Assembly: GCA_040880805.1 (NCBI GenBank) | Contig: JBBDHW010000024.1 | Coordinates: forward strand, 51,625-115,624 | Source: Acidimicrobiia bacterium | GTDB lineage: Bacteria; Actinomycetota; Acidimicrobiia; IMCC26256; DASPTH01 | DNA length: 64,000 nt | Direction of reading: 5' to 3' | In this document: positions 35,271 to 47,495 of the stretch, one piece after another | How positions within the stretch are numbered: the first letter of the stretch is position 1 | How the letters are laid out: each line of letters begins with the position of its first letter | Translations under genes and position numbers: made by a program | Notes under the pieces: generated by a model | Database searches by the model: none | Seen by the model: the letters and a program-made list of their open reading frames with translations, nothing else | Told to the model about the DNA's origin: nothing

Positions 35271-36239
35271 TCAGCCCCTGACGTCGATCGCGGGGATCGT
35301 TCCCATGCGGCCGGCGTTGAAGTCGTCGATCGCCTCGAGGATCTCGTCGCGCGTGTTCATCACGAACGGGCCGTAGTGCGCGATGGGCTCGTGGATCGGG
35401 AGCCCGCCGAGCAACAGCACCTCGAGGGCAGACGACGGACCGTCCTGACGGTCGGCCGCCCGCAACGTGAGCGCATCACCGGGACCGAACGCCACGAGAT
35501 CGTGGTCGCTCACGGGACGCCCCTCCCTTCCGGCGTATCCCTGACCCACCAGCGCGTACGCGAGCGCGTTGAACTCCGGGTTCCACGGCACCGACAGCTC
35601 GGCGCCGGGAGAGATGGTGGCGTGCGCGTAGGTGATCGGGGTGTGGGTCGAGCCCGGGCCGGGATGACCCGCGAGGTCGCCGGCGATCAGTCGAACCAGC
35701 GCCCCACCGTCGGGCGACGACAGGAGCACGAGGTTGTCACCCGTGACCGCCTGGTACCGCGCCGGCGTGAACTTGAGCTTGGCGGGGAGGTTCACCCAGA
35801 GCTGCACGCCGTGTGACGGTCCGCCTTCGCGCAGCGCGCGCTCACTCGGCAGCTCGTCGTGGAGGATTCCGGCGCCGGCCGTCATCCACTGCGTGTCGCC
35901 CTCGGCGATCGTCCCACCACCACCGTTCGAGTCGTGGTGGGAGATCTCGCCGTCGAGCACGTAGGTGACGGTCTCGAAGCCACGGTGGGGGTGCCAGGGC
36001 GCGCCCTTCGCCTCGCCCGGCGCGTACGAGACCGGCCCGAGCTGATCCAGCAACAGGAACGGATCGGCGAGGTGCAGGTCGACGCCTCCCGGGAACGGGC
36101 GCCACACCTCGAAGCCGGCGCCCTCGACCGCGTGATGCGCGGGCACGACCTGCCCCACGGGTCGGGCAACCGAGGTCTGGAGGTCGGGCCGAGCGATCCT
36201 CGGCAGGACAAGCGGGTTCTCGACGGTCACAGCAGGCAT
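35271..36239 (-). CDS. Pirin family protein
   Basis: A 322-residue bicupin. Metal ligands are seen in APWHPHRGFETVTYVLDGEI and HHDSNGGGGTIAEGDTQWM with AGAGILHDELP. Bacterial pirins include quercetinase-like oxygenases and redox regulators. ATG 36239 (MPAVTVENP) has the ribosome site AGGAGG a little upstream. Length is typical for the family with a C-terminal extension. Confidence 0.9.
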   Translation of the reverse strand: MPAVTVENPLVLPRIARPDLQTSVARPVGQVVPAHHAVEGAGFEVWRPFPGGVDLHLADPFLLLDQLGPVSYAPGEAKGAPWHPHRGFETVTYVLDGEISHHDSNGGGGTIAEGDTQWMTAGAGILHDELPSERALREGGPSHGVQLWVNLPAKLKFTPARYQAVTGDNLVLLSSPDGGALVRLIAGDLAGHPGPGSTHTPITYAHATISPGAELSVPWNPEFNALAYALVGQGYAGREGRPVSDHDLVAFGPGDALTLRAADRQDGPSSALEVLLLGGLPIHEPIAHYGPFVMNTRDEILEAIDDFNAGRMGTIPAIDVRG

Positions 36240-36290
36240 GCAGGTGCCAACCTCCTTGCGTGCGCAACTATTCCGCACTCGAGTATTCGG

Positions 36291-36464
36291 TCAGGCCGAG
36301 GCGATGACGCGACGGATGAGAGCCTCGTAGTCCTCGACCGCGCCGGGGAGGAGGAGTCGGAGAAGGACGATCCGCCCGGAGGGCTTCTGCACGATATCGA
36401 CAACTTCGGCGACGGCCGCCGTGTCGGGATCTCCTGCTCGCGCGGCAAAGACGGAGATTCCCAC
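36291..36464 (-). pseudogene. C-terminal remnant of a short-chain dehydrogenase
   Basis: In the 442-b gap between pirin and P450, the reverse strand encodes about 57 plausible codons ending at TGA 36291: VGISVFAARAGDPDTAAVAE, VVDIVQKPSGRIVLLR, then LLLPGAVEDYEALIRRVIAS. This resembles the C-terminus of SDR oxidoreductases, where a VAEAVVDTPAGKRPFR-like segment is followed by a closing helix. Upstream codons are noise-like and no Rossmann motif is present. The rest of the gap (36465-36681) holds nothing I can identify. Confidence 0.35.
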
Positions 36465-36651
36465 ACGGGTTCGCCGCGGAGTGGAAACGCGCGGCTCGTG
36501 AGGCGAGCGTGCGCCCTCGACTTCGCGGTGGTGCCCGGACCGCGTCGCACCAACATCGTGGTAGGCGCCGGCGTGGGATCGGTCCGTCGGTGCGACGAGA
36601 GTTCTTGCCGGGTGGGTTGCGGCACCAGTCGATCGTGCATCCGCGGTGTGA

Positions 36652-39694
<3,043 letters not shown>

Positions 39695-39762
39695 ACTGCG
39701 GCCGATGGAGCGAAACGTCCGCGAGCCGGGTATCCCGGCGCGCAGTTGAGTGACCCATCAGG

Positions 39763-40266
39763 ATGGTCGCCTCTCCCGACGACGTCGCCGCGCTCACCGC
39801 GCTACTCGGCCGTCCACCGAATGCGGAGTTCGAGGTCGTGGTGCGCGGTACCACGGGCGAGCCGATCGTCATCCGCAACGCGCCGCTCACCCGTGACGGC
39901 ACGCCGATGCCCACGCGCTACTGGCTCGTCGACCGCGACCTCTCGGCGGCGGTGTCGCGGCTCGAGTCCGCGGGTGGTGTGCGCGCCGCCGAGACGGCCG
40001 TCGATCCCGACGCGCTGCGGGCCGCGCACGACGCCTACGCGGCCGAACGTGACGCCACGCTCCCACCCGGTTATGCGGGCCCCCGCCCCCACGGTGGCGT
40101 GGGCGGCACCCGCAAGGGCGTGAAGTGTCTGCACGCCCACTACGCGTCGTTCCTCGTCGACGGCACCGACCCCGTCGGCGCGTGGGTTGCCTCCCACCTC
40201 CAACCTGCGTCACCTGTGGGCGCTATATGCCCTCTGCTGACGCAAGAACGCAAGGATGGACGGTGA
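39763..40266 (+). CDS. DUF501 family protein
   Basis: A 167-residue protein of the actinobacterial DUF501 family, recognised from DVAALTALLGRPPNAEFEVV, TRYWLVDRDLSAAVSRLESA, and GGTRKGVKCLHAHYASFL with a Cys-His pair, and from its constant place between divIC and ppx. Function unknown. The last 20 or so codons lie in a copy of the 47-nt palindromic repeat, so the C-terminus (from about HLQPASPVGAICPLL) is repeat-derived. The stop overlaps the ppx start (GTGA). Confidence 0.87.
   Translation: MVASPDDVAALTALLGRPPNAEFEVVVRGTTGEPIVIRNAPLTRDGTPMPTRYWLVDRDLSAAVSRLESAGGVRAAETAVDPDALRAAHDAYAAERDATLPPGYAGPRPHGGVGGTRKGVKCLHAHYASFLVDGTDPVGAWVASHLQPASPVGAICPLLTQERKDGR
40202..40248. repeat. 47-nt palindromic repeat, copy 4
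   Basis: Nearly the reverse complement of copy 3: AACCTGCGTC at the left, CTGTGGGCGCTATA in the middle, CTGACGCAAG at the right. Unlike the other copies it is inside an open frame, at the end of DUF501, 15 nt before the ppx start, between genes in the same direction. Confidence 0.75.
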
Positions 40267-41186
40267 GCCGGCTCGGGGCGGTCGACATCGGGACGAACTC
40301 GGTGCGGTTGCTCGTCGCGGAGGTCGACGGCACGGGCGGCGACGCGAAGCTGCGCACGCTCGACCGGCGGATGCGCATCACCCGGCTCGGCCAGGGCGTC
40401 GATCGCGCCCGTGCGCTCGCGCCCGACGCGATCGCACGCACCGTCGACGTGTTGCGCGAGTACCGCACCGCGCTCGACGAGCACCACGTGGACGGCGTAC
40501 GCGCGACGGCCACGAGCGCGGCGCGGGACGCGAGCAACCGCGACGACTTCTTCACCGCCGCGCTCGATGCCCTCGGTGTGACCCCCGAGCTCCTTTCGGG
40601 CCAGGAGGAGGCGGCGCTCTCGTTCCTCGGTGCCACCGCCGAGCTCGACGCGCCGGCGCCGTACCTCGTCGTCGACATCGGTGGTGGTTCTACCGAGTTC
40701 GTGTTCGGCACCCACGAGCCCACCGGGCTGGTGTCGCTCGACATCGGGTGCGTGCGGATCACCGAGCAGTTCCTCACGTCGGACCCGCCCGCGCCCGAGG
40801 AGCTGGCGAACGCGGTGGGCAGCGCGCGCGACCTCGTGGCCGACGTCCCGCGCGTCGTTCCGGGTGCGGCGGAGGCCGCCACCCTCGTGGGGCTCGCCGG
40901 CACCATCACCACCGTCGCCGCGATCGAGCAGGGCCTTCCCGAGTACGACCCCGAGCGCATCCACCACTTTCATCTCACGCGCGCGGCCGCCGAGGACGTG
41001 TTCCGGACTCTTGCGACCGAGAGCGCCGCGCAGCGCGCCCACAATCCCGGCCTCGAGCCCGGTCGTGTCGACGTGATCGTCGGCGGCGTGATCGTGCTCG
41101 TGAGCATCCTGCGCGTGCTCGGCTTCGACGAGGTGCTCGTGTCGGAAGCCGACATCCTCGACGGCATCGTTCGCAGCCTCAGCTGA
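40263..41186 (+). CDS. ppx: Exopolyphosphatase / guanosine pentaphosphatase family
   Basis: Actinobacterial short Ppx/GppA: an ASKHA-fold phosphatase that degrades polyphosphate or pppGpp. In 307 residues: LGAVDIGTNSVRLLVAEVDG, a LSGQEEAALSFLGAT block, the phosphate loop VVDIGGGSTEFVFG, VGLAGTITTVAAIEQGL, and RVDVIVGGVIVL. GTG start overlaps the DUF501 stop. Confidence 0.93.
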   Translation: MSRLGAVDIGTNSVRLLVAEVDGTGGDAKLRTLDRRMRITRLGQGVDRARALAPDAIARTVDVLREYRTALDEHHVDGVRATATSAARDASNRDDFFTAALDALGVTPELLSGQEEAALSFLGATAELDAPAPYLVVDIGGGSTEFVFGTHEPTGLVSLDIGCVRITEQFLTSDPPAPEELANAVGSARDLVADVPRVVPGAAEAATLVGLAGTITTVAAIEQGLPEYDPERIHHFHLTRAAAEDVFRTLATESAAQRAHNPGLEPGRVDVIVGGVIVLVSILRVLGFDEVLVSEADILDGIVRSLS

Positions 41187-41291
41187 TAGGTCCTGCTACG
41201 TAACGGTATGTGCCTCTCGTCACGTGGAATTTGCGCTCGGGAACCGCGAAATCCCCCAACTCGTTCACCGTTTGTGCCGAGAATAGCCGTC

Positions 41292-41657
41292 ATGGCCAAT
41301 TCCGAGTTCGCCGAAGCGCTGAGCAGGCTCACGCCCGACGACGTGCACGCGATCGCGCGTTCGCTCGAGACCGACACCGCAGGTGACGAAGTCGACGCGT
41401 GGCGAGCGACGATCGCGATCGACCGAGCCCTCCGTCACACGCACCGCACGCGCGAGGCCGCGCACGCCGCGTGGGAGGCAGCGCAGACAGTCCAGCGCAC
41501 CGCGGCGGCACAGGGAATGGTGCTCCCCGACGCCGACGTCACGCACGTGGCGCGCGCCGCGGCGGAGGTCGCGCGTGGCCTGGTTGCCGCGGACGGCGTC
41601 GAGAGCGAAGTGAGCCGGCTGCTCATGCACTGGTTCCCGCTCGCCGTGCGCAGCTAA
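41292..41657 (+). CDS. Small helical protein of unknown function
   Basis: I do not recognise this 121-residue, alanine-rich, all-helical protein. It reads SEFAEALSRLTPDDVHAIAR, a central EVDAWRATIAIDRALRHTHR, then HVARAAAEVARGLVAADGVE. No membrane segment or cysteine. Codon use fits its neighbours and the ATG is 105 bp after ppx, so it looks like a real gene, possibly with its own promoter. Confidence 0.65.
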   Translation: MANSEFAEALSRLTPDDVHAIARSLETDTAGDEVDAWRATIAIDRALRHTHRTREAAHAAWEAAQTVQRTAAAQGMVLPDADVTHVARAAAEVARGLVAADGVESEVSRLLMHWFPLAVRS

Positions 41658-41682
41658 CGCGACCGGCTCTAGCCTGCGGCGC

Positions 41683-42780
41683 GTGCCGATCACCGACCGT
41701 CTGCTCCTCGGCCCCGGCCCCTCGAACCCGTACCCGGAGGCCACCGCCGCGCTCGCCCGACCCCTGCTCGGGCACATGGATCCCGAGTTCCTCGCGATCC
41801 TCGACGAGACGATGGCGCGCCTGCGCACGGTGTTCCGCACCGAGAACTCGCTCACACTGCCGATCTCGGGCACCGGTTCGGCGGGGATGGAAGCGTGCTT
41901 CGTGAACCTCGTCGAGCCGGGCGACACCGTGATCATCGGGGCCAACGGTGTGTTCGGCGACCGCATGTGCGAAGTGGCGCGCCGCAGTGGCGCGGAGGTC
42001 GTGCGCGTCGAGGAGCGTTGGGGACTGCCGCTCGATCCGCAACGACTGCTCGACGCGCAACGGGAGCATCCGGGCGCGCGCGTCGTCGCGGTGGTGCACG
42101 CCGAGACATCGACCGGCGTCGAGAACGACATCGACCCGCTCCGCGCGCTGCAAGACACCGATACGCTGCTCCTCGTCGACACCGTCACGTCGCTCGGCGG
42201 CATCCCGGTGGAGGTCGACGGGTGGGGTATCGACGCGAGCTATTCCGGCACGCAGAAGTGCCTGGGCGTACCACCGGGGCTGTCGCCGCTCACCTTCTCC
42301 GACCGCGCCGTCGCACGGCTCCAGTCACGTGAGCACCCGCCGCAGTCGTGGTACCTCGATCTGTCGTTGATCGCCAACTACGTCGCGGGCGCGTCGCGCG
42401 TGTACCACCACACCGCGCCGGTCGTGACGATCTTCGCGTTGCACGCCGCGCTCGGTGCGCTGCTCGACGAAGGCCTCGAGGCCGCGTGGGCGCGGCACCG
42501 CGCCGTCGGCGCGCGGCTCCAAGCGCAGCTCCCCGAGCTCGGCTTCCGGCTCGTCGTGCCGGAGGGCCACCGGCTTCCCGAGCTCACCACCGCGTGGTTG
42601 CCCGACGGCGCCGACGACGCCACACTGCGCAAGGCGCTGCTCGAGACGTACGGGATCGAAGTGGGCGGCGGCCTCGGCGAGTTCGCGGGCAAGGCGTGGC
42701 GTATCGGGCTCATGGGCAACTCCGCGCGCGAGCGCTCCGTCACCACACTGCTCGGCGCGCTACGCGACCTACTCGCCTGA
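41683..42780 (+). CDS. Class V PLP aminotransferase (alanine-glyoxylate / serine-pyruvate type)
   Basis: A 365-residue fold-type I enzyme: LLGPGPSNPYPEATAAL N-terminus, GTGSAGMEACFVNLVEPGD, ETSTGVENDIDPL, LLLVDTVTSLGGIPVEVDGW, and the PLP lysine in SGTQKCLGVPPGLSPLTF. This matches AGXT/serine-glyoxylate aminotransferases that transaminate glyoxylate. GTG start 25 bp after the previous gene. Convergent with orn, overlapping 12 bp. Confidence 0.9.
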   Translation: MPITDRLLLGPGPSNPYPEATAALARPLLGHMDPEFLAILDETMARLRTVFRTENSLTLPISGTGSAGMEACFVNLVEPGDTVIIGANGVFGDRMCEVARRSGAEVVRVEERWGLPLDPQRLLDAQREHPGARVVAVVHAETSTGVENDIDPLRALQDTDTLLLVDTVTSLGGIPVEVDGWGIDASYSGTQKCLGVPPGLSPLTFSDRAVARLQSREHPPQSWYLDLSLIANYVAGASRVYHHTAPVVTIFALHAALGALLDEGLEAAWARHRAVGARLQAQLPELGFRLVVPEGHRLPELTTAWLPDGADDATLRKALLETYGIEVGGGLGEFAGKAWRIGLMGNSARERSVTTLLGALRDLLA

Positions 42781-43353
42781 CAGGGGCGCCGGGTCGGCCG
42801 GTCGCAGCATCGCTTCGCGGTAGTAGCGCAATTCGGCGATCGACTCGTTCACGTCGGCGAGCGCGCGGTGCGTCTCCACCTTTGCGGGGCGCTTGCGGTA
42901 CACCTCGGGATACCAACGGCGGCACAACTCCTTGAAGCTCGAGACGTCGATGCTGCGGTAGTGCAGGTACTGGTCGAGCGCGGGGAGCTGCGCGTCGAGG
43001 AAGCGGCGGTCGACGCCGATCGAGTTGCCGCACATGGGTGCGGTGCCCGGCTCCGGTACGTGCGCGCGCAGGTACTCGAGGACCTGCGCGCCGGCCTCGT
43101 CGAGCGTGACGGTCGACGCCTCGATCGCCAGGGTCAGCCCCGATCGGGTGTGCATCTTCTGCACCACGTCGTCCATCTCCGCGAGCGCCGTCGCCGGTTG
43201 GTGGACGATCACGTCGATCCCCTCGTCGAGCGGCTCCAGCGCGCTGTTCGTGACGAGGGCGGCGATCTCGACGATGACATGACGCCGGATGTCGAGCCCG
43301 GTCATCTCGAGATCGAGCCAGACGAGCCGGTCGTCGGCGGGGGCCTCGGCCAT
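42769..43353 (-). CDS. orn: Oligoribonuclease
   Basis: A 3-prime to 5-prime exonuclease that degrades di- to pentanucleotides, including pGpG. The 194-residue DEDDh enzyme has VWLDLEMTGLDIRRH (Asp, Glu), MCGNSIGVDRRFL (Asp), YRSIDVSSFKELCRRWYP, and HRALADVNESIAELRYYR (His, Asp). Standard length; ATG start. Confidence 0.95.
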   Translation of the reverse strand: MAEAPADDRLVWLDLEMTGLDIRRHVIVEIAALVTNSALEPLDEGIDVIVHQPATALAEMDDVVQKMHTRSGLTLAIEASTVTLDEAGAQVLEYLRAHVPEPGTAPMCGNSIGVDRRFLDAQLPALDQYLHYRSIDVSSFKELCRRWYPEVYRKRPAKVETHRALADVNESIAELRYYREAMLRPADPAPLSGE

Positions 43354-43406
43354 CTGGCCACCCTAACGAATCGATGCGTAGTGTTCGCGGCCGTGAGGAG
43401 TTGCGG

Positions 43407-44015
43407 GTGAGGGCGCGACGCGAGGTATCGCTCGCGGGGCCGCGCGTGATGCTGCGCGCGCTCGAAAGCGGTGACTTCGACGCCTGGCGCGACATCCGCA
43501 CTCGGAGCCGGGACTGGCTCGAGCCGTGGGAGCCGCTGCCCGAGGTCGGCTCACCCGACCCGGTCGCCGACCGTGACGCGTTCCGCGCGCGCTGCGGTGC
43601 ATGGGAACGTCAGCGGCAGTTCGACACTGCCTATGGATTCGGTCTGCTGCTGCGCGACGGCACCTTGCTCGGCGAGGTGAGCCTCGGCAGCGTGCTGCGC
43701 GGGCCGTTCCAATCGAGCTTCATCGGGTACTGGATCGACGAGAAGCAGGCCGGGAACGGGTACATACCCGAAGGGGTCGCGCTCGTCATCCGCTACGGAT
43801 TCGAGACGCTCGGCTTGCATCGGATAGAGGCGGCGATCGTGCCGCGCAACGAGAAGAGCCGGCGGGTCGCGGAGAAGCTCGGTTTGCGGAACGAGGGAAC
43901 TGCGCTGCGCTTCCTCCAGATCCGCGGGGTCTGGGAAGACCACGTGCGCTACGCGATCACGCGTGAAGACTGGGACGCGCGCAAGGACGACCTCGAGCGC
44001 GCGTTTCTCATGTGA
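43407..44015 (+). CDS. GNAT N-acetyltransferase, RimJ type
   Basis: A 202-residue GNAT domain of the RimJ/RimL kind: VMLRALESGDFDAWRDIRTR, QSSFIGYWIDEKQAGNGYIP (acetyl-CoA loop), and HRIEAAIVPRNEKSRRVAEK. RimJ-like enzymes acetylate N-termini of ribosomal or other proteins. GTG 43407 has GAGGAG at proper spacing and is preferred over ATG 43374. Overlaps the MATE gene by 8 bp at the 3-prime end. Confidence 0.85.
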   Translation: MRARREVSLAGPRVMLRALESGDFDAWRDIRTRSRDWLEPWEPLPEVGSPDPVADRDAFRARCGAWERQRQFDTAYGFGLLLRDGTLLGEVSLGSVLRGPFQSSFIGYWIDEKQAGNGYIPEGVALVIRYGFETLGLHRIEAAIVPRNEKSRRVAEKLGLRNEGTALRFLQIRGVWEDHVRYAITREDWDARKDDLERAFLM

Positions 44016-45336
44016 CGCGCACGGCGCCGGTCACCTGCCAGCGGTCGGTGCGGTAGCGCGCCACCATGCCCACCAGCCGGGCGATCATCCAGAGCGAGAT
44101 CGCGCCCCACAACCACAGCAACCCGGCGTCGAGTGCGGCCACGACCAACGCCGCGGGCAGATACACGGCCAGCGTTGCAACGAGCATCGCGATCGCGAGA
44201 TAGCCCGCGTCGCCCGCACCGATGAGCACGCCGTCGAGAACGAACACGACCGCAGCCGCCGGCTGCAACGCGGCGACGAACCAGAGGAGCTGCTCCACGA
44301 GGGCGCGCACGTCGCCGTCGTCGGTGAAGAGCGCGGCGAGCCACGGCCGCGTGACCGCGACCGCGATCCCGAGCACGACTCCCGCCATGACCCCCCATTC
44401 GAGGAGGCGGCGCGCAGAGGCGCGCGCGTCGGGCGCGGCGTCGGCGCCGAGGAACCGGCCCACCATCGCCTGCGCCGCGATCGCGAGCGCGTCGAGTGAG
44501 AGCGCGAGGAACAGCAGGATCTGCATCGCCACCTGGTGCGCGGCCACGTCGTCGTCGCCGAGGCGTGCCGCGATCGCGGTGGCGGTGAGCAGGGTGACGA
44601 GGAGCGCGGCGGTGCGGATCACGAGGCGGCTGCCCACCGCCGCGTTGGCGCGGATGCCCCCAGGACGGGGCCGGACCGACGCTTCCGCACGCCGGGCGGC
44701 ACGACCCACCACCACGAGGTAGGCGGCCGCGGCGGCGAACTGGGCGGTGACCGTGCCCCACGCCGAGCCCGCGATGCCCAGGTGGAAGGCGTACACGAAC
44801 GCGAGCTCGAGGAGGAGGTTGAGGGTGTTCGACGCCACCGCGATCACGAGGGTCGTGCGCGTGTCCTGCATGCCGCGCAGGTAGCCGGCGCCCGCGAGCG
44901 TGAGCAGCAACGCCGGCGCACCGAGGATGCTGATGCGGAGGTACGTGACCGCGAACGGGTGCACGGTGCTCGACGCGCCCATCACGTCGACGATGACGGG
45001 CGCGAGCGCGAGGCCGAGGACGGTCAGCACGAGTCCGAGCCCGATCGCGAGCCAGCAACCGTCGATTCCGAACTCGGAGGCGGCCCGCTGGTTTCCGGCG
45101 CCCACCTGCCGCGCAACTGACGCAGTGGTGGAGTACGCGAGGAAGTTGAAGACCGAGAAGGCGGCGGTGAGCACGGTGCCGGCGACGGCGAGACCGGCGA
45201 GCGGGCTGGTGCCGAGGTGGCCGACGATCGCGGTGTCGGCGAGCAGGTAGAGGGGCTCGGCCGCGAGCGCCCCGAGCGCGGGCACCGCGAGTCGGACGAT
45301 CTCCCGATCGTGGGGACTGCGGCGGATGACCTGCAT
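44008..45336 (-). CDS. MATE family efflux transporter (DinF-like)
   Basis: A 442-residue protein with about 12 membrane helices. The start REIVRLAVPALGALAAEPLY and LADTAIVGHLGTSPLAGLAV are the DinF-type MATE signature; the second half repeats the fold (LLTATAIAARLGDDDVAAHQ, AAQAMVGRFLGADA). These pumps export cationic or hydrophobic compounds by Na+ or H+ antiport. ATG 45336 begins MQVIRRSPHD. Confidence 0.92.
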   Translation of the reverse strand: MQVIRRSPHDREIVRLAVPALGALAAEPLYLLADTAIVGHLGTSPLAGLAVAGTVLTAAFSVFNFLAYSTTASVARQVGAGNQRAASEFGIDGCWLAIGLGLVLTVLGLALAPVIVDVMGASSTVHPFAVTYLRISILGAPALLLTLAGAGYLRGMQDTRTTLVIAVASNTLNLLLELAFVYAFHLGIAGSAWGTVTAQFAAAAAYLVVVGRAARRAEASVRPRPGGIRANAAVGSRLVIRTAALLVTLLTATAIAARLGDDDVAAHQVAMQILLFLALSLDALAIAAQAMVGRFLGADAAPDARASARRLLEWGVMAGVVLGIAVAVTRPWLAALFTDDGDVRALVEQLLWFVAALQPAAAVVFVLDGVLIGAGDAGYLAIAMLVATLAVYLPAALVVAALDAGLLWLWGAISLWMIARLVGMVARYRTDRWQVTGAVRVT

Positions 45337-45375
45337 CAGGGGATAAGTGTCACAGCCCGGCGCGATGATGTGTGA

Positions 45376-45687
45376 GTGGAACACCTCCCCGCGCTGCGCT
45401 TCGCCGATGCCGCCCGCCGCCTCGGTGCCGCCGCGCACGCGGCCGGGCTCGCAGTGCCGGCGTTCCGGTGCCCGCCCCGTATCGCCGGTGCCACCCGCAC
45501 GATCCGGCGCTACCCGGGCGGCACCGTCGTATCGGTGCGGCTCCGTGGCCGCCCGTTCGAGGCCGCGCTCGACGACATGGTGGAGGGCGTGCTCGTGGCG
45601 AATCGGGTCGCGCCCGTCGATGCCGTCCGGATCCGGGCCGCGCTCGAAGACGCGGTCCACGGCGAAGCCCCGGCCCAGGCGGCGTAG
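45376..45687 (+). CDS. Small actinobacterial protein of unknown function
   Basis: A 103-residue protein, GTG start, reading LRFADAARRLGAAAHAAGL, FRCPPRIAGATRTIRRYPGG, and VSVRLRGRPFEAALDDMVEG. I do not know its function; its codon pattern and position between the divergent MATE gene and tRNA-Leu support a real gene. The central arginine-rich part with VSVRLRGRPF could bind nucleic acid, but that is speculation. Confidence 0.6.
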   Translation: MEHLPALRFADAARRLGAAAHAAGLAVPAFRCPPRIAGATRTIRRYPGGTVVSVRLRGRPFEAALDDMVEGVLVANRVAPVDAVRIRAALEDAVHGEAPAQAA

Positions 45688-45702
45688 CCTTTCGGGGCCC
45701 GA

Positions 45703-45787
45703 GCCCGGGTGGCGGAACGGTAGACGCAGGCGGCTTAAACCCGCCGGCTCCTCTGGGAGTGTGAGGGTTCGAATCCCTCCCCGGGCA
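45703..45787 (+). tRNA. tRNA-Leu (anticodon TAA)
   Basis: Acceptor GCCCGGG pairs with CCCGGGC; anticodon arm GGCGG-CTTAAAC-CCGCC with TAA at 45736-45738; a long variable arm (class II) follows, then T arm GAGGG-TTCGAAT-CCCTC. Discriminator A, then CC; the final A of CCA is not encoded here (ACCT). Reads TTA, a rare codon in this GC-rich genome. Confidence 0.96.
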
Positions 45788-45860
45788 CCTTTCTGATCTG
45801 CCGAAACGCGAATCCGGCTCGATTTGGCTGTCGTCGCCTGACCAGCCGTTTCCGCTCGGA

Positions 45861-46205
45861 TCACTCGGACTCGCGACCTTCGGAGAAGCGATCGAGGTGC
45901 TCGAGATCCTTGGCGCGGCCCGATGTCTGTTCGAGTCGTTCCCAGGTGGCGACCGAGATCACGAGCGCGCGACTGCCGGGTGACTCGACTTGTTGCTCTT
46001 CAGCGGACCCCTCGAGGTCGCTGAAGCCGCCGGGTGCGCCGTCGGGAGTGAACACGATGTCGAGCGGCCCGTATTGCGTCATCAGGTGCAGCGTGTCGTA
46101 GTGCGCCCGGTTCTCGATCGGGTGGCGGGGAACATGGCGGTGCGCCGTATCGGTCGCGCGACGATCTCGACCTCGAGCACGTCGGCGAGCGAGTGCCCGG
46201 ACCAA
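45861..46205 (-). pseudogene. Remnant of a nucleotidyltransferase-like protein
   Basis: The reverse frame contains LHLMTQYGPLDIVFTPDGAP, GGFSDLEGSAEEQQVE and a C-terminal RAKDLEHLDRFSEGRESE, the later half of small nucleotidyltransferase-fold proteins often found in toxin-antitoxin-like loci (pattern LTxxGxLDxVxxPDG and GRxKDLxHL). The N-terminal active-site part (GGxxxD, DxD) is not visible, and the upstream residues in this frame are arginine noise; another frame (46082-46285) may hold part of it. Treated as a broken gene downstream of the MFS gene. Confidence 0.45.
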
Positions 46206-46281
46206 CTCGTCGACCCGACGGATCCGGCGGACGCTCCGCCTGACGCTCGGGTGTGATGGCCCGGGACGAGGGCGAGCGGGG

Positions 46282-47481
46282 TCACTCAGATCGGTCAGCG
46301 GATTGGTCCATTGCGCGTTCGGTGGATCGATTTGCCGTCGCGTGTATCGGGCGACGTTGATCTCGGCCGAGCGCGGTCGCAGCGACGAGGAAGACGGTCA
46401 TGACCGCCGCCGTAGCCCCACTCACGGCGAAGCGTCCCGCGTGCTGGTAGAGGTAGCCGGCGAGGAGACCGGTGAGCCCTGCGGCGGCGAGTCCGGTGGC
46501 GCCGAGTAGCCCTTGTGCGGACGATGCCTGTTCGGGCGGGCTTGCCAGCGCTGCGGCTACCTGGTTGCCGGGCATGGTGAACGAGTCGGCGACGGCGTGG
46601 ATGACCGAGACGGCGAGGAGCATCCAGAGGCTGGGCAGCACGCCGTACGAGAACGTGCAGACGGTGGCCACCGTCAGGCTCACCGATACGACGCGGAGCG
46701 GCCCGCGGCGTTGCGCGATGCGGCCGCCGACGGGGGCCAAGAAGATCATCGGCACCGTGAACAACGAGAGAGTGAGGCCGATGAGCCAGGTCTCCGCGCC
46801 TCGGTCGCGCAGCAACACGGCCCATACCGCTTCGAACATGCCGATCGTGACGTAGAACGCGACGCCTGCGGCCAGCGTCGCCTGCATCGCCGGCATTCTG
46901 AGGAGCCCGCGGATCACCCGACGGTCACTGCTCACCGGTCCCGAGGCGAGGTCGAGCCGCGCGGTGAGCGCGAGGACCGCCAAGAGGACTCCGGCGAGGA
47001 TGAGGAAGGGAGCGCGGATCCCGAACAGCTCGGCAGTCACCGCAGCAACGAGCGGGCCGAGGACGAACCCGGAGACATCGAACGATGCGAGGCGACCGAG
47101 GTTGGCTCCGACACCGTCAGGGTCGCGTGTGATCACGATCCTGCGAATCGCCGGGCCGACCGCGCCGCTTCCGAGCCCGAGGAGGAGCCTCGCGAGCACG
47201 AACGCCCAGAACTGTGTGGCGACGGCGCTGCCCAACATGGCCAACGCGGCAACGATCACACCGCCGCGCACCATGAGTGCGATATGGCCCCGGTCGGCGT
47301 AGCGCGCCAGGAAGAGCTGGGCGCAGAACCCGGCCAAGAAGCCCGCGGCGACGATGAGTCCGAGTTGGGTTCCCGAGAAGCCGAATCGATCGCGCAGATC
47401 GGCGAGCAGGGTGTAGATCGATCCGTACCCGAGGGTCATGCTGCCGGACACGAGGAAGTACGGGAGCAGCCGGCGCTCCAT
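46282..47481 (-). CDS. MFS transporter
   Basis: A 399-residue protein with 12 predicted helices: LLPYFLVSGSMTLGYGSIYT, the loop ARYADRGHIALMVRGG between helices 2 and 3, LARLLLGLGSGAVGPAIRRI, then a second bundle (LTVPMI-type helix with PVGGRIAQRRGPLRVV). Likely a drug or metabolite exporter. It follows two methyltransferase genes with a 14-bp gap and is the last gene of the TetR-led operon. Confidence 0.88.
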   Translation of the reverse strand: MERRLLPYFLVSGSMTLGYGSIYTLLADLRDRFGFSGTQLGLIVAAGFLAGFCAQLFLARYADRGHIALMVRGGVIVAALAMLGSAVATQFWAFVLARLLLGLGSGAVGPAIRRIVITRDPDGVGANLGRLASFDVSGFVLGPLVAAVTAELFGIRAPFLILAGVLLAVLALTARLDLASGPVSSDRRVIRGLLRMPAMQATLAAGVAFYVTIGMFEAVWAVLLRDRGAETWLIGLTLSLFTVPMIFLAPVGGRIAQRRGPLRVVSVSLTVATVCTFSYGVLPSLWMLLAVSVIHAVADSFTMPGNQVAAALASPPEQASSAQGLLGATGLAAAGLTGLLAGYLYQHAGRFAVSGATAAVMTVFLVAATALGRDQRRPIHATANRSTERAMDQSADRSE

Positions 47482-47495
47482 CGCCCGATTGCCTA